Below, in pieces: positions 1 to 12,133 of a stretch of 64,000 bases of DNA (position 1 is the stretch's first letter; each line of letters starts with the position of its first letter). Position numbers and translations under genes: made by a program. Under the pieces are notes generated by a model that searched no databases, was not told where the DNA came from, and was given only the letters and a program-made list of their open reading frames with translations. The DNA is from Alitta virens (lineage: Eukaryota; Annelida; Polychaeta; Phyllodocida; Nereididae). The stretch spans positions 6,966,370 through 7,030,369 of the forward strand of contig OW028579.1 in assembly GCA_932294295.1 (NCBI GenBank), given 5' to 3'.

Positions 1-75
1 GACATAGCTTACTTCCACACCATTTGATTTTATACTTATACAATGATACCAACCTGCGCACAAGCTAAAGCAGTT

Positions 76-571
76 TGACATTGCACAAAGGTTCATGTGC
101 AACTACCTTATGTGTGCTTCTTGGCTGAATTTGCCATAACATTTTATTGATTTAAAGAAACAACGCTACCAGATGGCTGCCCAATTGGCCAAAGTTGGCC
201 TGGTGTTGTTGTCATTGGCTTAATGTAGGGCGCACATTGAGCCATTGACAACAAAATCAGTTCAACAGCGGCTCTATTTGGCATGCAATGAAGGTAAAGT
301 GAGTTTGGATCTTTACATATTGCGACTTGAGCTTCATGCATTGCTTGGAAATCACACACAAACAAAAGTGATTGGGCATGGGTAGCATACAAGAAAAGGT
401 GTCCCGTGACTCCCAACATAGTCATGTGTGATATGTTGCAAAATTTGTATGGCAAGTAAATTTGAAGCTTTGATAATCTAACTGCCAATTTTATGGTTTT
501 TATTTGGACTTCCCAATCAGATTTTTGACATACAGAATGCAAAAACAACCTGTGCACAAGCTAATGTAGCT
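76..571. repeat. Segment A of the unit (reference copy in unit 1), ancestral subrepeat, 496 bp
   Basis: Starts at TGACATTGCAC and runs to the next TGACATAATAC. It aligns along its length with segment C: shared landmarks in the same order are TGACATTGCACAAA, TGTGTGCTTC, GCCATAAC, ATTGATTT, CCAGATGGCTG, AGTTCAACAG, ATAGTCATGTG, AATTTGTATGGCA, ACTTCC and GCACAAGC. It carries about 55 extra bases relative to C around 452-508. Segment A recurs at position +75 of every complete unit except the 570-bp unit at 50,726, where nearly all of it is missing. Confidence 0.9.
181..200. other. Dyad symmetry in segment A (reference copy in unit 1)
   Basis: CCAATTGG is a perfect palindrome and is followed at once by GGCCAA-AG-TTGGCC, a 6-bp inverted repeat with a 2-base spacer. 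Segment C has an imperfect counterpart (CCAATTTGCAAAATTTGG, about 838-855 in unit 1, with TCTGC instead of TTTGC there). The A dyad is intact in units reading GGCCAAAG and weakened in units reading GGCTAAAG or GGCTCAAG. Short dyads are reported as common in centromeric satellites, but no function is shown here. Confidence 0.6.
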
Positions 572-731
572 TGACATAATACAAAAATGTATACAAATAT
601 CTAAATCATCAAAGTGCCTTCCATGACATTTGACTGAATCTGCCATAACTTATATTGATTGAAGTAACTTCCAGACTATCTAATTTTAGACTTATAGAAT
701 AATACCAAGATGCACACAAGCAAATACAGTT
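572..731. repeat. Segment B of the unit (reference copy in unit 1), internally deleted subrepeat, 160 bp
   Basis: The first ~90 bases (572 to about 664: TGACATAATAC, GACTGAATCTGCCATAACTT, ATTGATTGAAG) align with the head of segments A and C. The last ~67 bases (ACTTCCAGAC, TAATTTTAGACTTATAG, AATAATACCAAG, CACAAGCAAATACAGT) align with the tail of C, which lies at the start of each unit as phased here. The ~290 bases between are absent, so B is most simply an ancestral copy with an internal deletion. It is fixed in every unit, so the deletion predates amplification of the 1.1-kb unit. Confidence 0.85.
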
Positions 732-1178
732 TGACATTGCACAAAAACTCATATGCAATTACCAGAATGTGTGCTTCCTGAATGTATCCGCCATAACTTT
801 TATTGATTTGAAATAATGACGCTGCCAGATGGCTGACCAATCTGCAAAATTTGGCCTTGTGTTGCCATCCTAGGATCAATGTCAGGTGCACATCAAGCTT
901 TAGGTGACAAAAACAGTTCAACAGTGGCTGGATTTGTCATGCCATGTGAAGAGTAACTTAGGATCTTTGCAAATTGCGACTTGGGCCTTATGCATTGCCG
1001 AAAAGTCATGCAAAACATGTGATTTGGCTTGGGTGACTCACCAGGAACAATGGCATAGTCATGTGCTATGTAGAACAATTTGTATGGCAGAGGATGTAGA
1101 TTGGACATAGCTTACTTCCACACCATTTGATTTTATACTTATACAATGATACCAACCTGGGCACAAGCTAAAGCAGTT
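732..1178. repeat. Segment C of the unit (reference copy, spanning the unit 1/unit 2 boundary), 447 bp
   Basis: Second full-length copy of the ancestral subrepeat, from TGACATTGCACAAAAACTC to CACAAGCTAAAGCAGT. It is homologous to segment A but clearly diverged from it, far more than A copies differ from one another. Its tail (first 75 bases of each unit as phased here) is the part retained in B. A, B and C add up to exactly 1,103 bp. Confidence 0.9.
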
Positions 1179-2206
1179 TGACATTGCACAAAGGTTCATG
1201 TGCAACTACCTTATGTGTGCTTCTTGGCTGAATTTGCCATAACATTTTATTGATTTAAAGAAACAACACTACCAGATGGCTGCCCAATTGGCCAAAGTTG
1301 GCCTGGTGTTGTTGTCATTGGCTTAATGTAGGGCGCACATTGAGCCATTGACAACAAAATCAGTTCAACAGCGGCTCTATTTGGCATGCAATGAAGGTAA
1401 AGTGACTTTGGATCTTTACATATTGCGACTTGAGCTTCATGCATTGCTTGGAAATCACACACAAACAAAAGTGATTGGGCATCGGTAGCATACAAGAAAA
1501 GGTGTCCCGTGACTCCCAACATAGTCATGTGTGATATGTTGCAAAATTTGTATGGCAAGTAAATTTGAAGCTTTGATAATCTAACTGACAATTTTATGGT
1601 TTTTATTTGGACTTCCCAATCAGATTTTTGACATACAGAATGCAAAAACAACCTGTGCACAAGCTGATGTAGCTTGACATAATACACAAATGTATACAAA
1701 TATCTAAATCGTCAAAGTGCCTTCCATGACATTTGACTGAATCTGCCAAAACTTATATTGATTGAAGTAACTTCCAGACTATCTAATTTTAGACTTATAG
1801 AATAATACCAAGCTTCACACAAGCAAATACAGTTTGACATTGCACAAAAGCTCATATGCAATTACCAGAATGTGTGCTTCCTGAATGTATCTGCCATAAC
1901 TTTTATTGATTTGAAATAATGACGCTGCCAGATGGCTGACCAATTTGCAAAATTTGGCCTTGTGTTGCCATCCTTGGATCAATGTCAGGTGCACATCGAG
2001 CTTTAGGTGACAAAAACAGTTCAACAGTGGCTGGATTTGTCATGCCATGTGAAGAGTAACTTAGTATCTTTGCAAATTGCGACTTGGGCCTTATGCATTG
2101 CTGAAAACTCATGCAAAACATGTGATTTGGCTTGGGTGACTCACCAGGAACAATGGCATAGTCATGTGCTATGTAGAACAATTTGCATGGCATAGGATGT
2201 AGATTG
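1104..2206. repeat. Satellite unit 2 (1,103 bp)
   Basis: Marked by CTGGGCAC, CAACACTA, GCATCGG, AGCTGATG, ATCGTCAAAG, GCCAAAACT, AAGCTTC and GCTGAAAACTC. Same variants as unit 5. Confidence 0.95.
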
Positions 2207-3309
2207 GACATAGCTTACTTCCACACCATTTGATTTTATACTTATACAATGATACCAACCTGCGCACAAGCTAAAGCAGTTTGACATTGCACAAAGGTTC
2301 ATGTGCAACTACCTTATGTGTGCTTCTTGGCTGAATTTGCCATAACATTTTATTGATTTAAAGAAACAACGCTACCAGATGGCTGCCCAATTGGCCAAAG
2401 TTGGCCTGGTGTTGTTGTCATTGGCTTAATGTAGGGCGCACATTGAGCCATTGACAACAAAATCAGTTCAACAGCGGCTCTATTTGGCATGCAATGAAGG
2501 TAAAGTGACTTTGGATCTTTACATATTGCGACTTGAGCTTCATGCATTGCTTGGAAATCACACACAAACAAAAGTGATTGGGCATGGGTAGCATACAAGA
2601 AAAGGTGTCCCGTGACTCCCAACATAGTCATGTGTGATATGTTGCAAAATTTGTATGGCAAGTAAATTTGAAGCTTTGATAATCTAACTGCCAATTTTAT
2701 GGTTTTTATTTGGACTTCCCAATCAGATTTTTGACATACAGAATGCAAAAACAACCTGTGCACAAGCTAATGTAGCTTGACATAATACAAAAATGTATAC
2801 AAATATCTAAATCATCAAAGTGCCTTCCATGACATTTGACTGAATCTGCCATAACTTATATTGATTGAAGTAACTTCCAGACTATCTAATTTTAGACTTA
2901 TAGAATAATACCAAGATGCACACAAGCAAATACAGTTTGACATTGCACAAAAGCTCATATGCAATTACCAGAATGTGTGCTTCCTGAATGTATCTGCCAT
3001 AACTTTTATTGATTTGAAATAATGACGCTGCCAGATGGCTGACCAATTTGCAAAATTTGGCCTTGTGTTGCCATCCTTGGATCAATGTCAGGTGCACATC
3101 GAGCTTTAGGTGACAAAAACAGTTCAACAGTGGCTGGATTTGTCATGCCATGTGAAGAGTAACTTAGTATCTTTGCAAATTGCGACTTGGGCCTTATGCA
3201 TTGCTGAAAACTCATGCAAAACATGTGATTTGGCTTGGGTGACTCACCAGGAACAATGGCATAGTCATGTGCTATGTAGAACAATTTGCATGGCATAGGA
3301 TGTAGATTG
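2207..3309. repeat. Satellite unit 3 (1,103 bp)
   Basis: A is of the common type (CAACGCTA, GGCCAAAG, GCATGGG, ACTGCCAATTTTA). C carries TAGTATC, GCTGAAAACTC and TGCATGGCATAGG. Same variants as unit 6. Confidence 0.95.
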
Positions 3310-4412
3310 GACATAGCTTACTTCCACACCATTTGATTTTATACTTATACAATGATACCAACCTGCGCACAAGCTAAAGCAGTTTGACATTGCACAAAGG
3401 TTCATGTGCAACTACCTTATGTGTGCTTCTTGGCTGAATTTGCCATAACATTTTATTGATTTAAAGAAACAACGCTACCAGATGGCTGCCCAATTGGCCA
3501 AAGTTGGCCTGGTGTTGTTGTCATTGGCTTAATGTAGGGCGCACATTGAGCCATTGACAACAAAATCAGTTCAACAGCGGCTCTATTTGGCATGCAATGA
3601 AGGTAAAGTGAGTTTGGATCTTTACATATTGCGACTTGAGCTTCATGCATTGCTTGGAAATCACACACAAACAAAAGTGATTGGGCATGGGTAGCATACA
3701 AGAAAAGGTGTCCCGTGACTCCCAACATAGTCATGTGTGATATGTTGCAAAATTTGTATGGCAAGTAAATTTGAAGCTTTGATAATCTAACTGCCAATTT
3801 TATGGTTTTTATTTGGACTTCCCAATCAGATTTTTGACATACAGAATGCAAAAACAACCTGTGCACAAGCTAATGTAGCTTGACATAATACAAAAATGTA
3901 TACAAATATCTAAATCATCAAAGTGCCTTCCATGACATTTGACTGAATCTGCCATAACTTATATTGATTGAAGTAACTTCCAGACTATCTAATTTTAGAC
4001 TTATAGAATAATACCAAGATGCACACAAGCAAATACAGTTTGACATTGCACAAAAACTCATATGCAATTACCAGAATGTGTGCTTCCTGAATGTATCCGC
4101 CATAACTTTTATTGATTTGAAATAATGACGCTGCCAGATGGCTGACCAATCTGCAAAATTTGGCCTTGTGTTGCCATCCTAGGATCAATGTCAGGTGCAC
4201 ATCAAGCTTTAGGTGACAAAAACAGTTCAACAGTGGCTGGATTTGTCATGCCATGTGAAGAGTAACTTAGGATCTTTGCAAATTGCGACTTGGGCCTTAT
4301 GCATTGCCGAAAAGTCATGCAAAACATGTGATTTGGCTTGGGTGACTCACCAGGAACAATGGCATAGTCATGTGCTATGTAGAACAATTTGTATGGCAGA
4401 GGATGTAGATTG
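3310..4412. repeat. Satellite unit 4 (1,103 bp)
   Basis: Copy of unit 1 at offset 3,309, including the rare GAGTTTGG (about 3,609) and CATCAAGC. Confidence 0.95.
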
Positions 4413-5515
4413 GACATAGCTTACTTCCACACCATTTGATTTTATACTTATACAATGATACCAACCTGGGCACAAGCTAAAGCAGTTTGACATTGCACAA
4501 AGGTTCATGTGCAACTACCTTATGTGTGCTTCTTGGCTGAATTTGCCATAACATTTTATTGATTTAAAGAAACAACACTACCAGATGGCTGCCCAATTGG
4601 CCAAAGTTGGCCTGGTGTTGTTGTCATTGGCTTAATGTAGGGCGCACATTGAGCCATTGACAACAAAATCAGTTCAACAGCGGCTCTATTTGGCATGCAA
4701 TGAAGGTAAAGTGACTTTGGATCTTTACATATTGCGACTTGAGCTTCATGCATTGCTTGGAAATCACACACAAACAAAAGTGATTGGGCATCGGTAGCAT
4801 ACAAGAAAAGGTGTCCCGTGACTCCCAACATAGTCATGTGTGATATGTTGCAAAATTTGTATGGCAAGTAAATTTGAAGCTTTGATAATCTAACTGACAA
4901 TTTTATGGTTTTTATTTGGACTTCCCAATCAGATTTTTGACATACAGAATGCAAAAACAACCTGTGCACAAGCTGATGTAGCTTGACATAATACACAAAT
5001 GTATACAAATATCTAAATCGTCAAAGTGCCTTCCATGACATTTGACTGAATCTGCCAAAACTTATATTGATTGAAGTAACTTCCAGACTATCTAATTTTA
5101 GACTTATAGAATAATACCAAGCTTCACACAAGCAAATACAGTTTGACATTGCACAAAAGCTCATATGCAATTACCAGAATGTGTGCTTCCTGAATGTATC
5201 TGCCATAACTTTTATTGATTTGAAATAATGACGCTGCCAGATGGCTGACCAATTTGCAAAATTTGGCCTTGTGTTGCCATCCTTGGATCAATGTCAGGTG
5301 CACATCGAGCTTTAGGTGACAAAAACAGTTCAACAGTGGCTGGATTTGTCATGCCATGTGAAGAGTAACTTAGTATCTTTGCAAATTGCGACTTGGGCCT
5401 TATGCATTGCTGAAAACTCATGCAAAACATGTGATTTGGCTTGGGTGACTCACCAGGAACAATGGCATAGTCATGTGCTATGTAGAACAATTTGCATGGC
5501 ATAGGATGTAGATTG
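4413..5515. repeat. Satellite unit 5 (1,103 bp)
   Basis: Copy of unit 2 at offset 3,309 (CTGGGCAC, CAACACTA, GCATCGG, ATCGTCAAAG all present). Confidence 0.95.
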
Positions 5516-6618
5516 GACATAGCTTACTTCCACACCATTTGATTTTATACTTATACAATGATACCAACCTGCGCACAAGCTAAAGCAGTTTGACATTGCA
5601 CAAAGGTTCATGTGCAACTACCTTATGTGTGCTTCTTGGCTGAATTTGCCATAACATTTTATTGATTTAAAGAAACAACGCTACCAGATGGCTGCCCAAT
5701 TGGCCAAAGTTGGCCTGGTGTTGTTGTCATTGGCTTAATGTAGGGCGCACATTGAGCCATTGACAACAAAATCAGTTCAACAGCGGCTCTATTTGGCATG
5801 CAATGAAGGTAAAGTGACTTTGGATCTTTACATATTGCGACTTGAGCTTCATGCATTGCTTGGAAATCACACACAAACAAAAGTGATTGGGCATGGGTAG
5901 CATACAAGAAAAGGTGTCCCGTGACTCCCAACATAGTCATGTGTGATATGTTGCAAAATTTGTATGGCAAGTAAATTTGAAGCTTTGATAATCTAACTGC
6001 CAATTTTATGGTTTTTATTTGGACTTCCCAATCAGATTTTTGACATACAGAATGCAAAAACAACCTGTGCACAAGCTAATGTAGCTTGACATAATACAAA
6101 AATGTATACAAATATCTAAATCATCAAAGTGCCTTCCATGACATTTGACTGAATCTGCCATAACTTATATTGATTGAAGTAACTTCCAGACTATCTAATT
6201 TTAGACTTATAGAATAATACCAAGATGCACACAAGCAAATACAGTTTGACATTGCACAAAAGCTCATATGCAATTACCAGAATGTGTGCTTCCTGAATGT
6301 ATCTGCCATAACTTTTATTGATTTGAAATAATGACGCTGCCAGATGGCTGACCAATTTGCAAAATTTGGCCTTGTGTTGCCATCCTTGGATCAATGTCAG
6401 GTGCACATCGAGCTTTAGGTGACAAAAACAGTTCAACAGTGGCTGGATTTGTCATGCCATGTGAAGAGTAACTTAGTATCTTTGCAAATTGCGACTTGGG
6501 CCTTATGCATTGCTGAAAACTCATGCAAAACATGTGATTTGGCTTGGGTGACTCACCAGGAACAATGGCATAGTCATGTGCTATGTAGAACAATTTGCAT
6601 GGCATAGGATGTAGATTG
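5516..6618. repeat. Satellite unit 6 (1,103 bp)
   Basis: Copy of unit 3 at offset 3,309; no difference from it seen. Confidence 0.95.
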
Positions 6619-7721
6619 GACATAGCTTACTTCCACACCATTTGATTTTATACTTATACAATGATACCAACCTGCGCACAAGCTAAAGCAGTTTGACATT
6701 GCACAAAGGTTCATGTGCAACTACCTTATGTGTGCTTCTTGGCTGAATTTGCCATAACATTTTATTGATTTAAAGAAACAACGCTACCAGATGGCTGCCC
6801 AATTGGCCAAAGTTGGCCTGGTGTTGTTGTCATTGGCTTAATGTAGGGCGCACATTGAGCCATTGACAACAAAATCAGTTCAACAGCGGCTCTATTTGGC
6901 ATGCAATGAAGGTAAAGTGACTTTGGATCTTTACATATTGCGACTTGAGCTTCATGCATTGCTTGGAAATCACACACAAACAAAAGTGATTGGGCATGGG
7001 TAGCATACAAGAAAAGGTGTCCCGTGACTCCCAACATAGTCATGTGTGATATGTTGCAAAATTTGTATGGCAAGTAAATTTGAAGCTTTGATAATCTAAC
7101 TGCCAATTTTATGGTTTTTATTTGGACTTCCCAATCAGATTTTTGACATACAGAATGCAAAAACAACCTGTGCACAAGCTAATGTAGCTTGACATAATAC
7201 AAAAATGTATACAAATATCTAAATCATCAAAGTGCCTTCCATGACATTTGACTGAATCTGCCATAACTTATATTGATTGAAGTAACTTCAAGACTATCTA
7301 ATTTTAGACTTATAGAATAATACCAAGATGCACACAAGCAAATACAGTTTGACATTGCACAAAAGCTCATATGCAATTACCAGAATGTGTGCTTCCTGAA
7401 TGTATCCGCCATAACTTTTATTGATTTGAAATAATGACGCTGCCAGATGGCTGACCAATTTGCAAAATTTGGCCTTGTGTTGCCATCCTAGGATCAATGT
7501 CAGGTGCACATCGAGCTTTAGGTGACAAAAACAGTTCAACAGTGGCTGGATTTGTCATGCCATGTGAAGAGTAACTTAGGATCTTTGCAAATTGCGACTT
7601 GGGCCTTATGCATTGCCGAAAAGTCATGCAAAACATGTGATTTGGCTTGGGTGACTCACCAGGAACAATGGCATAGTCATGTGCTATGTAGAACAATTTG
7701 TATGGCAGAGGATGTAGATTG
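6619..7721. repeat. Satellite unit 7 (1,103 bp)
   Basis: Common-type A; private ACTTCAAGAC near 7,290 (others read ACTTCCAGAC). C has CCTAGG, GCCGAAAAGTC and GGCAGAGG. The 3,309-bp periodicity of units 1-6 ends inside this unit. Confidence 0.95.
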
Positions 7722-8824
7722 GACATAGCTTACTTCCACACCATTTGATTTTATACTTATACAATGATACCAACCTGCGCACAAGCTAAAGCAGTTTGAC
7801 ATTGCACAAAGGTTCATGTGCAACTACCTTATGTGTGCTTCTTGGCTGAATTTGCCATAACATTTTATTGATTTAAAGAAACAACGCTACCAGATGGCTG
7901 CCCAATTGGCCAAAGTTGGCCTGGTGTTGTTGTCATTGGCTTAATGTAGGGCGCACATTGAGCCATTGACAACAAAATCAGTTCAACAGCGGCTCTATTT
8001 GGCATGCAATGAAGGTAAAGTGACTTTGGATCTTTACATATTGCGACTTGAGCTTCATGCATTGCTTGGAAATCACACACAAACAAAAGTGATTGGGCAT
8101 GGGTAGCATACAAGAAAAGGTGTCCCGTGACTCCCAACATAGTCATGTGTGATATGTTGCAAAATTTGTATGGCAAGTAAATTTGAAGCTTTGATAATCT
8201 AACTGCCAATTTTATGGTTTTTATTTGGACTTCCCAATCAGATTTTTGACATACAGAATGCAAAAACAACCTGTGCACAAGCTTATGTAGCTTGACATAA
8301 TACAAAAATGTATACAAATATCTAAATCATCAAAGTGCCTTCCATGACATTTGACTGAATCTGCCATAACTTATATTGATTGAAGTAACTTCCAGACTAT
8401 CTAATTTTAGACTTATAGAATAATACCAAGATGCACACAAGCAAATACAGTTTGACATTGCACAAAAACTCATATGCAATTACCAGAATGTGTGCTTCCT
8501 GAATGTATCCGCCATAACTTTTATTGATTTGAAATAATGACGCTGCCAGATGGCTGACCAATCTGCAAAATTTGGCCTTGTGTTGCCATCCTAGGATCAA
8601 TGTCAGGTGCACATCAAGCTTTAGGTGACAAAAACAGTTCAACAGTGGCTGGATTTGTCATGCCATGTGAAGAGTAACTTAGGATCTTTGCAAATTGCGA
8701 CTTGGGCCTTATGCATTGCCGAAAAGTCATGCAAAACATGTGATTTGGCTTGGGTGACTCACCAGGAACAATGGCATAGTCATGTGCTATGTAGAACAAC
8801 TTGTATGGCAGAGGATGTAGATTG
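7722..8824. repeat. Satellite unit 8 (1,103 bp)
   Basis: AGCTTATG in A together with ACAAAAATG; C resembles units 1 and 4 (AAAACTC, CAATCTGC, CATCAAGC). Private C at 8,800 (ACAACTTGTATGG). Confidence 0.95.
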
Positions 8825-9927
8825 GACATAGCTTACTTCCACACCATTTGATTTTATACTTATACAATGATACCAACCTGGGCACAAGCTAAAGCAGTTT
8901 GACATTGCACAAAGGTTCATGTGCAACTACCTTATGTGTGCTTCTTGGCTGAATTTGCCATAACATTTTATTGATTTAAAGAAACAACGCTACCAGATGG
9001 CTGCCCAATTGGCCAAAGTTGGCCTGGTGTTGTTGTCATTGGCTTAATGTAGGGCGCACATTGAGCCATTGACAACAAAATCAGTTCAACAGCGGCTCTA
9101 TTTGGCATGCAATGAAGGTAAAGTGACTTTGGATCTTTACATATTGCGACTTGAGCTTCATGCATTGCTTGGAAATCACACACAAACAAAAGTGATTGGG
9201 CATCGGTAGCATACAAGAAAAGGTGTCCCGTGACTCCCAACATAGTCATGTGTGATATGTTGCAAAATTTGTATGGCAAGTAAATTTGAAGCTTTGATAA
9301 TCTAACTGACAATTTTATGGTTTTTATTTGGACTTCCCAATCAGATTTTTGACATACAGAATGCAAAAACAACCTGTGCACAAGCTAATGTAGCTTGACA
9401 TAATACAAAAATGTATACAAATATCTAAATCATCAAAGTGCCTTCCATGACATTTGACTGAATCTGCCATAACCTATATTGATTGAAGTAACTTCCAGAC
9501 TATCTAATTTTAGACTTATAGAATAATACCAAGATGCACACAAGCAAATACAGTTTGACATTGCACAAAAGCTCATATGCAATTACCAGAATGTGTGCTT
9601 CCTAAATGTATCCGCCATAACTTTTATTGATTTGAAATAATGACCCTGCCAGATGGCTGACCAATTTGCAAAATTTGGCCTTGTGTTGCCATCCTAGGAT
9701 CAATGTCAGGTGCACATCGAGCTTTAGGTGACAAAAACAGTTCAACAGTGGCTGGATTTGTCATGCCATGTGAAGAGTAACTTAGTATCTTTGCAAATTG
9801 CGACTTGGGCCTTATGCATTGCTGAAAACTCATGCAAAACATGTGATTTGGCTTGGGTGACTCACCAGGAACAATGGCATAGTCATGTGCTATGTAGAAC
9901 AATTTGCATGGCATAGGATGTAGATTG
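8825..9927. repeat. Satellite unit 9 (1,103 bp)
   Basis: A carries CTGGGCAC and GCATCGG. The B/C part has CATAACCTATATTG, CCTAAATG (9,604) and TGACCCTGCC. This B/C part is the relative of the short unit at 50,726. Confidence 0.95.
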
Positions 9928-11030
9928 GACATAGCTTACTTCCACACCATTTGATTTTATACTTATACAATGATACCAACCTGCACACAAGCTAAAGCAG
10001 TTTGACATAGCACAAAAGTTCATGTGCAACTACCTTATGTGTGCTTCTTGGCTGAATTTGCCATAACATTTTATTGATTTAAAGAAACAACGCTACCAGA
10101 TGGCTGCCCAATTGGCCAAAGTTGGCCTGGTGTTGTTGTCATTGGCTTAATGTAGGGCGCACATTGAGCCATTGACAACAAAATCAGTTCAACAGCGGCT
10201 CTATTTGGCATGCAATGAAGGTAAAGTGACTTTGGATCTTTACATATTGCGACTTGAGCTTCATGTATTGCTTGGAAATCACACACAAACAAAAGTGATT
10301 GGGCATGGGTAGCATACAAGAAAAGGTGTCCCGTGACTCCCAACATAGTCATGTGTGATATGTTGCAAAATTTGTATGGCAAGTAAATTTGAAGCTTTGA
10401 TAATCTAACTGACAATTTTATGGTTTTTATTTGGACTTCCCAATCAGATTTTTGACATACAGAATGCAAAAACAACCTGTGCACAAGCTGATGTAGCTTG
10501 ACATAATACACAAATGTATACAAATATCTAAATCATCAAAGTGCCTTCCATGACATTTGACTGAATCTGCCAAAACTTATATTGATTGAAGTAACTTCCA
10601 GACTATCTAATTTTAGACTTATAGAATAATACCAAGCTTCACACAAGCAAATACAGTTTGACATTGCACAAAAGCTCATATGCAATTACCAGAATGTGTG
10701 CTTCCTGAATGTATCTGCCATAACTTTTATTGATTTGAAATAATGACGCTGCCAGATGGCTGACCAATTTGCAAAATTTGGCCTTGTGTTGCCATCCTTG
10801 GATCAATGTCAGGTGCACATCGAGCTTTAGGTGACAAAAACAGTTCAACAGTGGCTGGATTTGTCATGCCATGTGAAGAGTAACTTAGTATCTTTGCAAA
10901 TTGCGACTTGGGCCTTATGCATTGCTGAAAACTCATGCAAAACATGTGATTTGGCTTGGGTGACTCACCAGGAACAATGGCATAGTCATGTGCTATGTAG
11001 AACAATTTGCATGGCATAGGATGTAGATTG
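9928..11030. repeat. Satellite unit 10 (1,103 bp)
   Basis: CTGCACAC and TTTGACATAGCAC near the start, private T at 10,266 (CATGTATTGC), AGCTGATG, GCCAAAACT, AAGCTTC. Counterpart of unit 48. Confidence 0.95.
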
Positions 11031-12133
11031 GACATAGCTTACTTCCACACCATTTGATTTTATACTTATACAATGATACCAACCTGCGCACAAGCTAAAG
11101 CAGTTTGACATTGCACAAAGGTTCATGTGCAACTACCTTATGTGTGCTTCTTGGCTGAATTTGCCATAACATTTTATTGATTTAAAGAAACAACGCTACC
11201 AGATGGCTGCCCAATTGGCCAAAGTTGGCCTGGTGTTGTTGTCATTGGCTTAATGTAGGACGCACATTGAGCCATTGACAACAAAATCAGTTCAACAGCG
11301 GCTCTATTTGGCATGCAATGAAGGTAAAGTGACTTTGGATCTTTACATATTGCGACTTGAGCTTCATGCATTGCTTGGAAATCACACACAAACAAAAGTG
11401 ATTGGGCATGGGTAGCATACAAGAAAAGGTGTCCCGTGACTCCCAACATAGTCATGTGTGATATGTTGCAAAATTTGTATGGCAAGTAAATTTGAAGCTT
11501 TGATAATCTAACTGACAATTTTATGGTTTTTATTTGGACTTCCCAATCAGATTTTTGACATACAGAATGCAAAAACAACCTGTGCACAAGCTGATGTAGC
11601 TTGACATAATACACAAATGTATACAAATATCTAAATCATCAAAGTGCCTTCCATGACATTTGACTGAATCTGCCAAAACTTATATTGATTGAAGTAACTT
11701 CCAGACTATCTAATTTTAGACTTATAGAATAATACCAAGCTTCACACAAGCAAATACAGTTTGACATTGCACAAAAGCTCATATGCAATTACCAGAATGT
11801 GTGCTTCCTGAATGTATCTGCCATAACTTTTATTGATTTGAAATAATGACGCTGCCAGATGGCTGACCAATTTGCAAAATTTGGCCTTGTGTTGCCATCC
11901 TTGGATCAATGTCAGGTGCACATCGAGCTTTAGGTGACAAAAACAGTTCAACAGTGGCTGGATTTGTCATGCCATGTGAAGAGTAACTTAGTATCTTTGC
12001 AAATTGCGACTTGGGCCTTATGCATTGCTGAAAATTCATGCAAAACATGTGATTTGGCTTGGGTGACTCACCAGGAACAATGGCATAGTCATGTGCTATG
12101 TAGAACAATTTGCATGGCATAGGATGTAGATTG
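11031..12133. repeat. Satellite unit 11 (1,103 bp)
   Basis: GTAGGACGC (A at 11,260) and AAAATTCATG (T at 12,035) are shared only with unit 49. Confidence 0.95.

Larger units (their letters stand above)
1..1103. repeat. Satellite unit 1 (1,103 bp)
   Basis: Marked by GAGTTTGG in A (about 300), shared only with unit 4, and by AAAACTC, CAATCTGC, CATCAAGC and GGCAGAGG in B/C. Same variants as unit 4. Confidence 0.95.
1..6917. repeat. Higher-order duplication: units 1-3 repeated as units 4-6 (offset 3,309 bp)
   Basis: Bases 1-3,608 match 3,310-6,917 with no difference that I found. The rare variants GAGTTTGG, GCATCGG and ATCGTCAAAG keep the same order. The match breaks at the G/C difference near 3,609/6,918. 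The left limit may lie outside the window. Confidence 0.9.

Noticed and set aside
187..200. CENP-B box or other named centromere protein site
   Set aside because: I saw no sequence fitting the CENP-B box core (TTCG....A..CGGG) in any unit. The dyad here is unrelated to it.
144..557. Recurring minus-strand open frame of 137-150 codons in segment A of most units
   Set aside because: It persists only because the DNA repeats. GGCTAAAG units gain an in-frame stop, unit 13 has an uncompensated 4-bp insertion and other units shorten it further. It overlaps open frames on both strands and matches no protein family I know.
567..600. Promoter-like TTGACA / TATAAT-type words (CTTGACATAATAC, TGTATACAAATAT)
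   Set aside because: Such words are expected in AT-rich repeats. There is no gene downstream and the array looks eukaryotic, so bacterial promoter motifs are not meaningful.
2007..2195. Plus-strand open frame of 62-68 codons and minus-strand frames of 69-102 codons in B/C
   Set aside because: They overlap each other in opposite strands. Their ends change with single substitutions such as GGCAGAGG/GGCATAGG, and start codons are lost in GCGATGTTG units. No codon-position pattern in the variation was evident.
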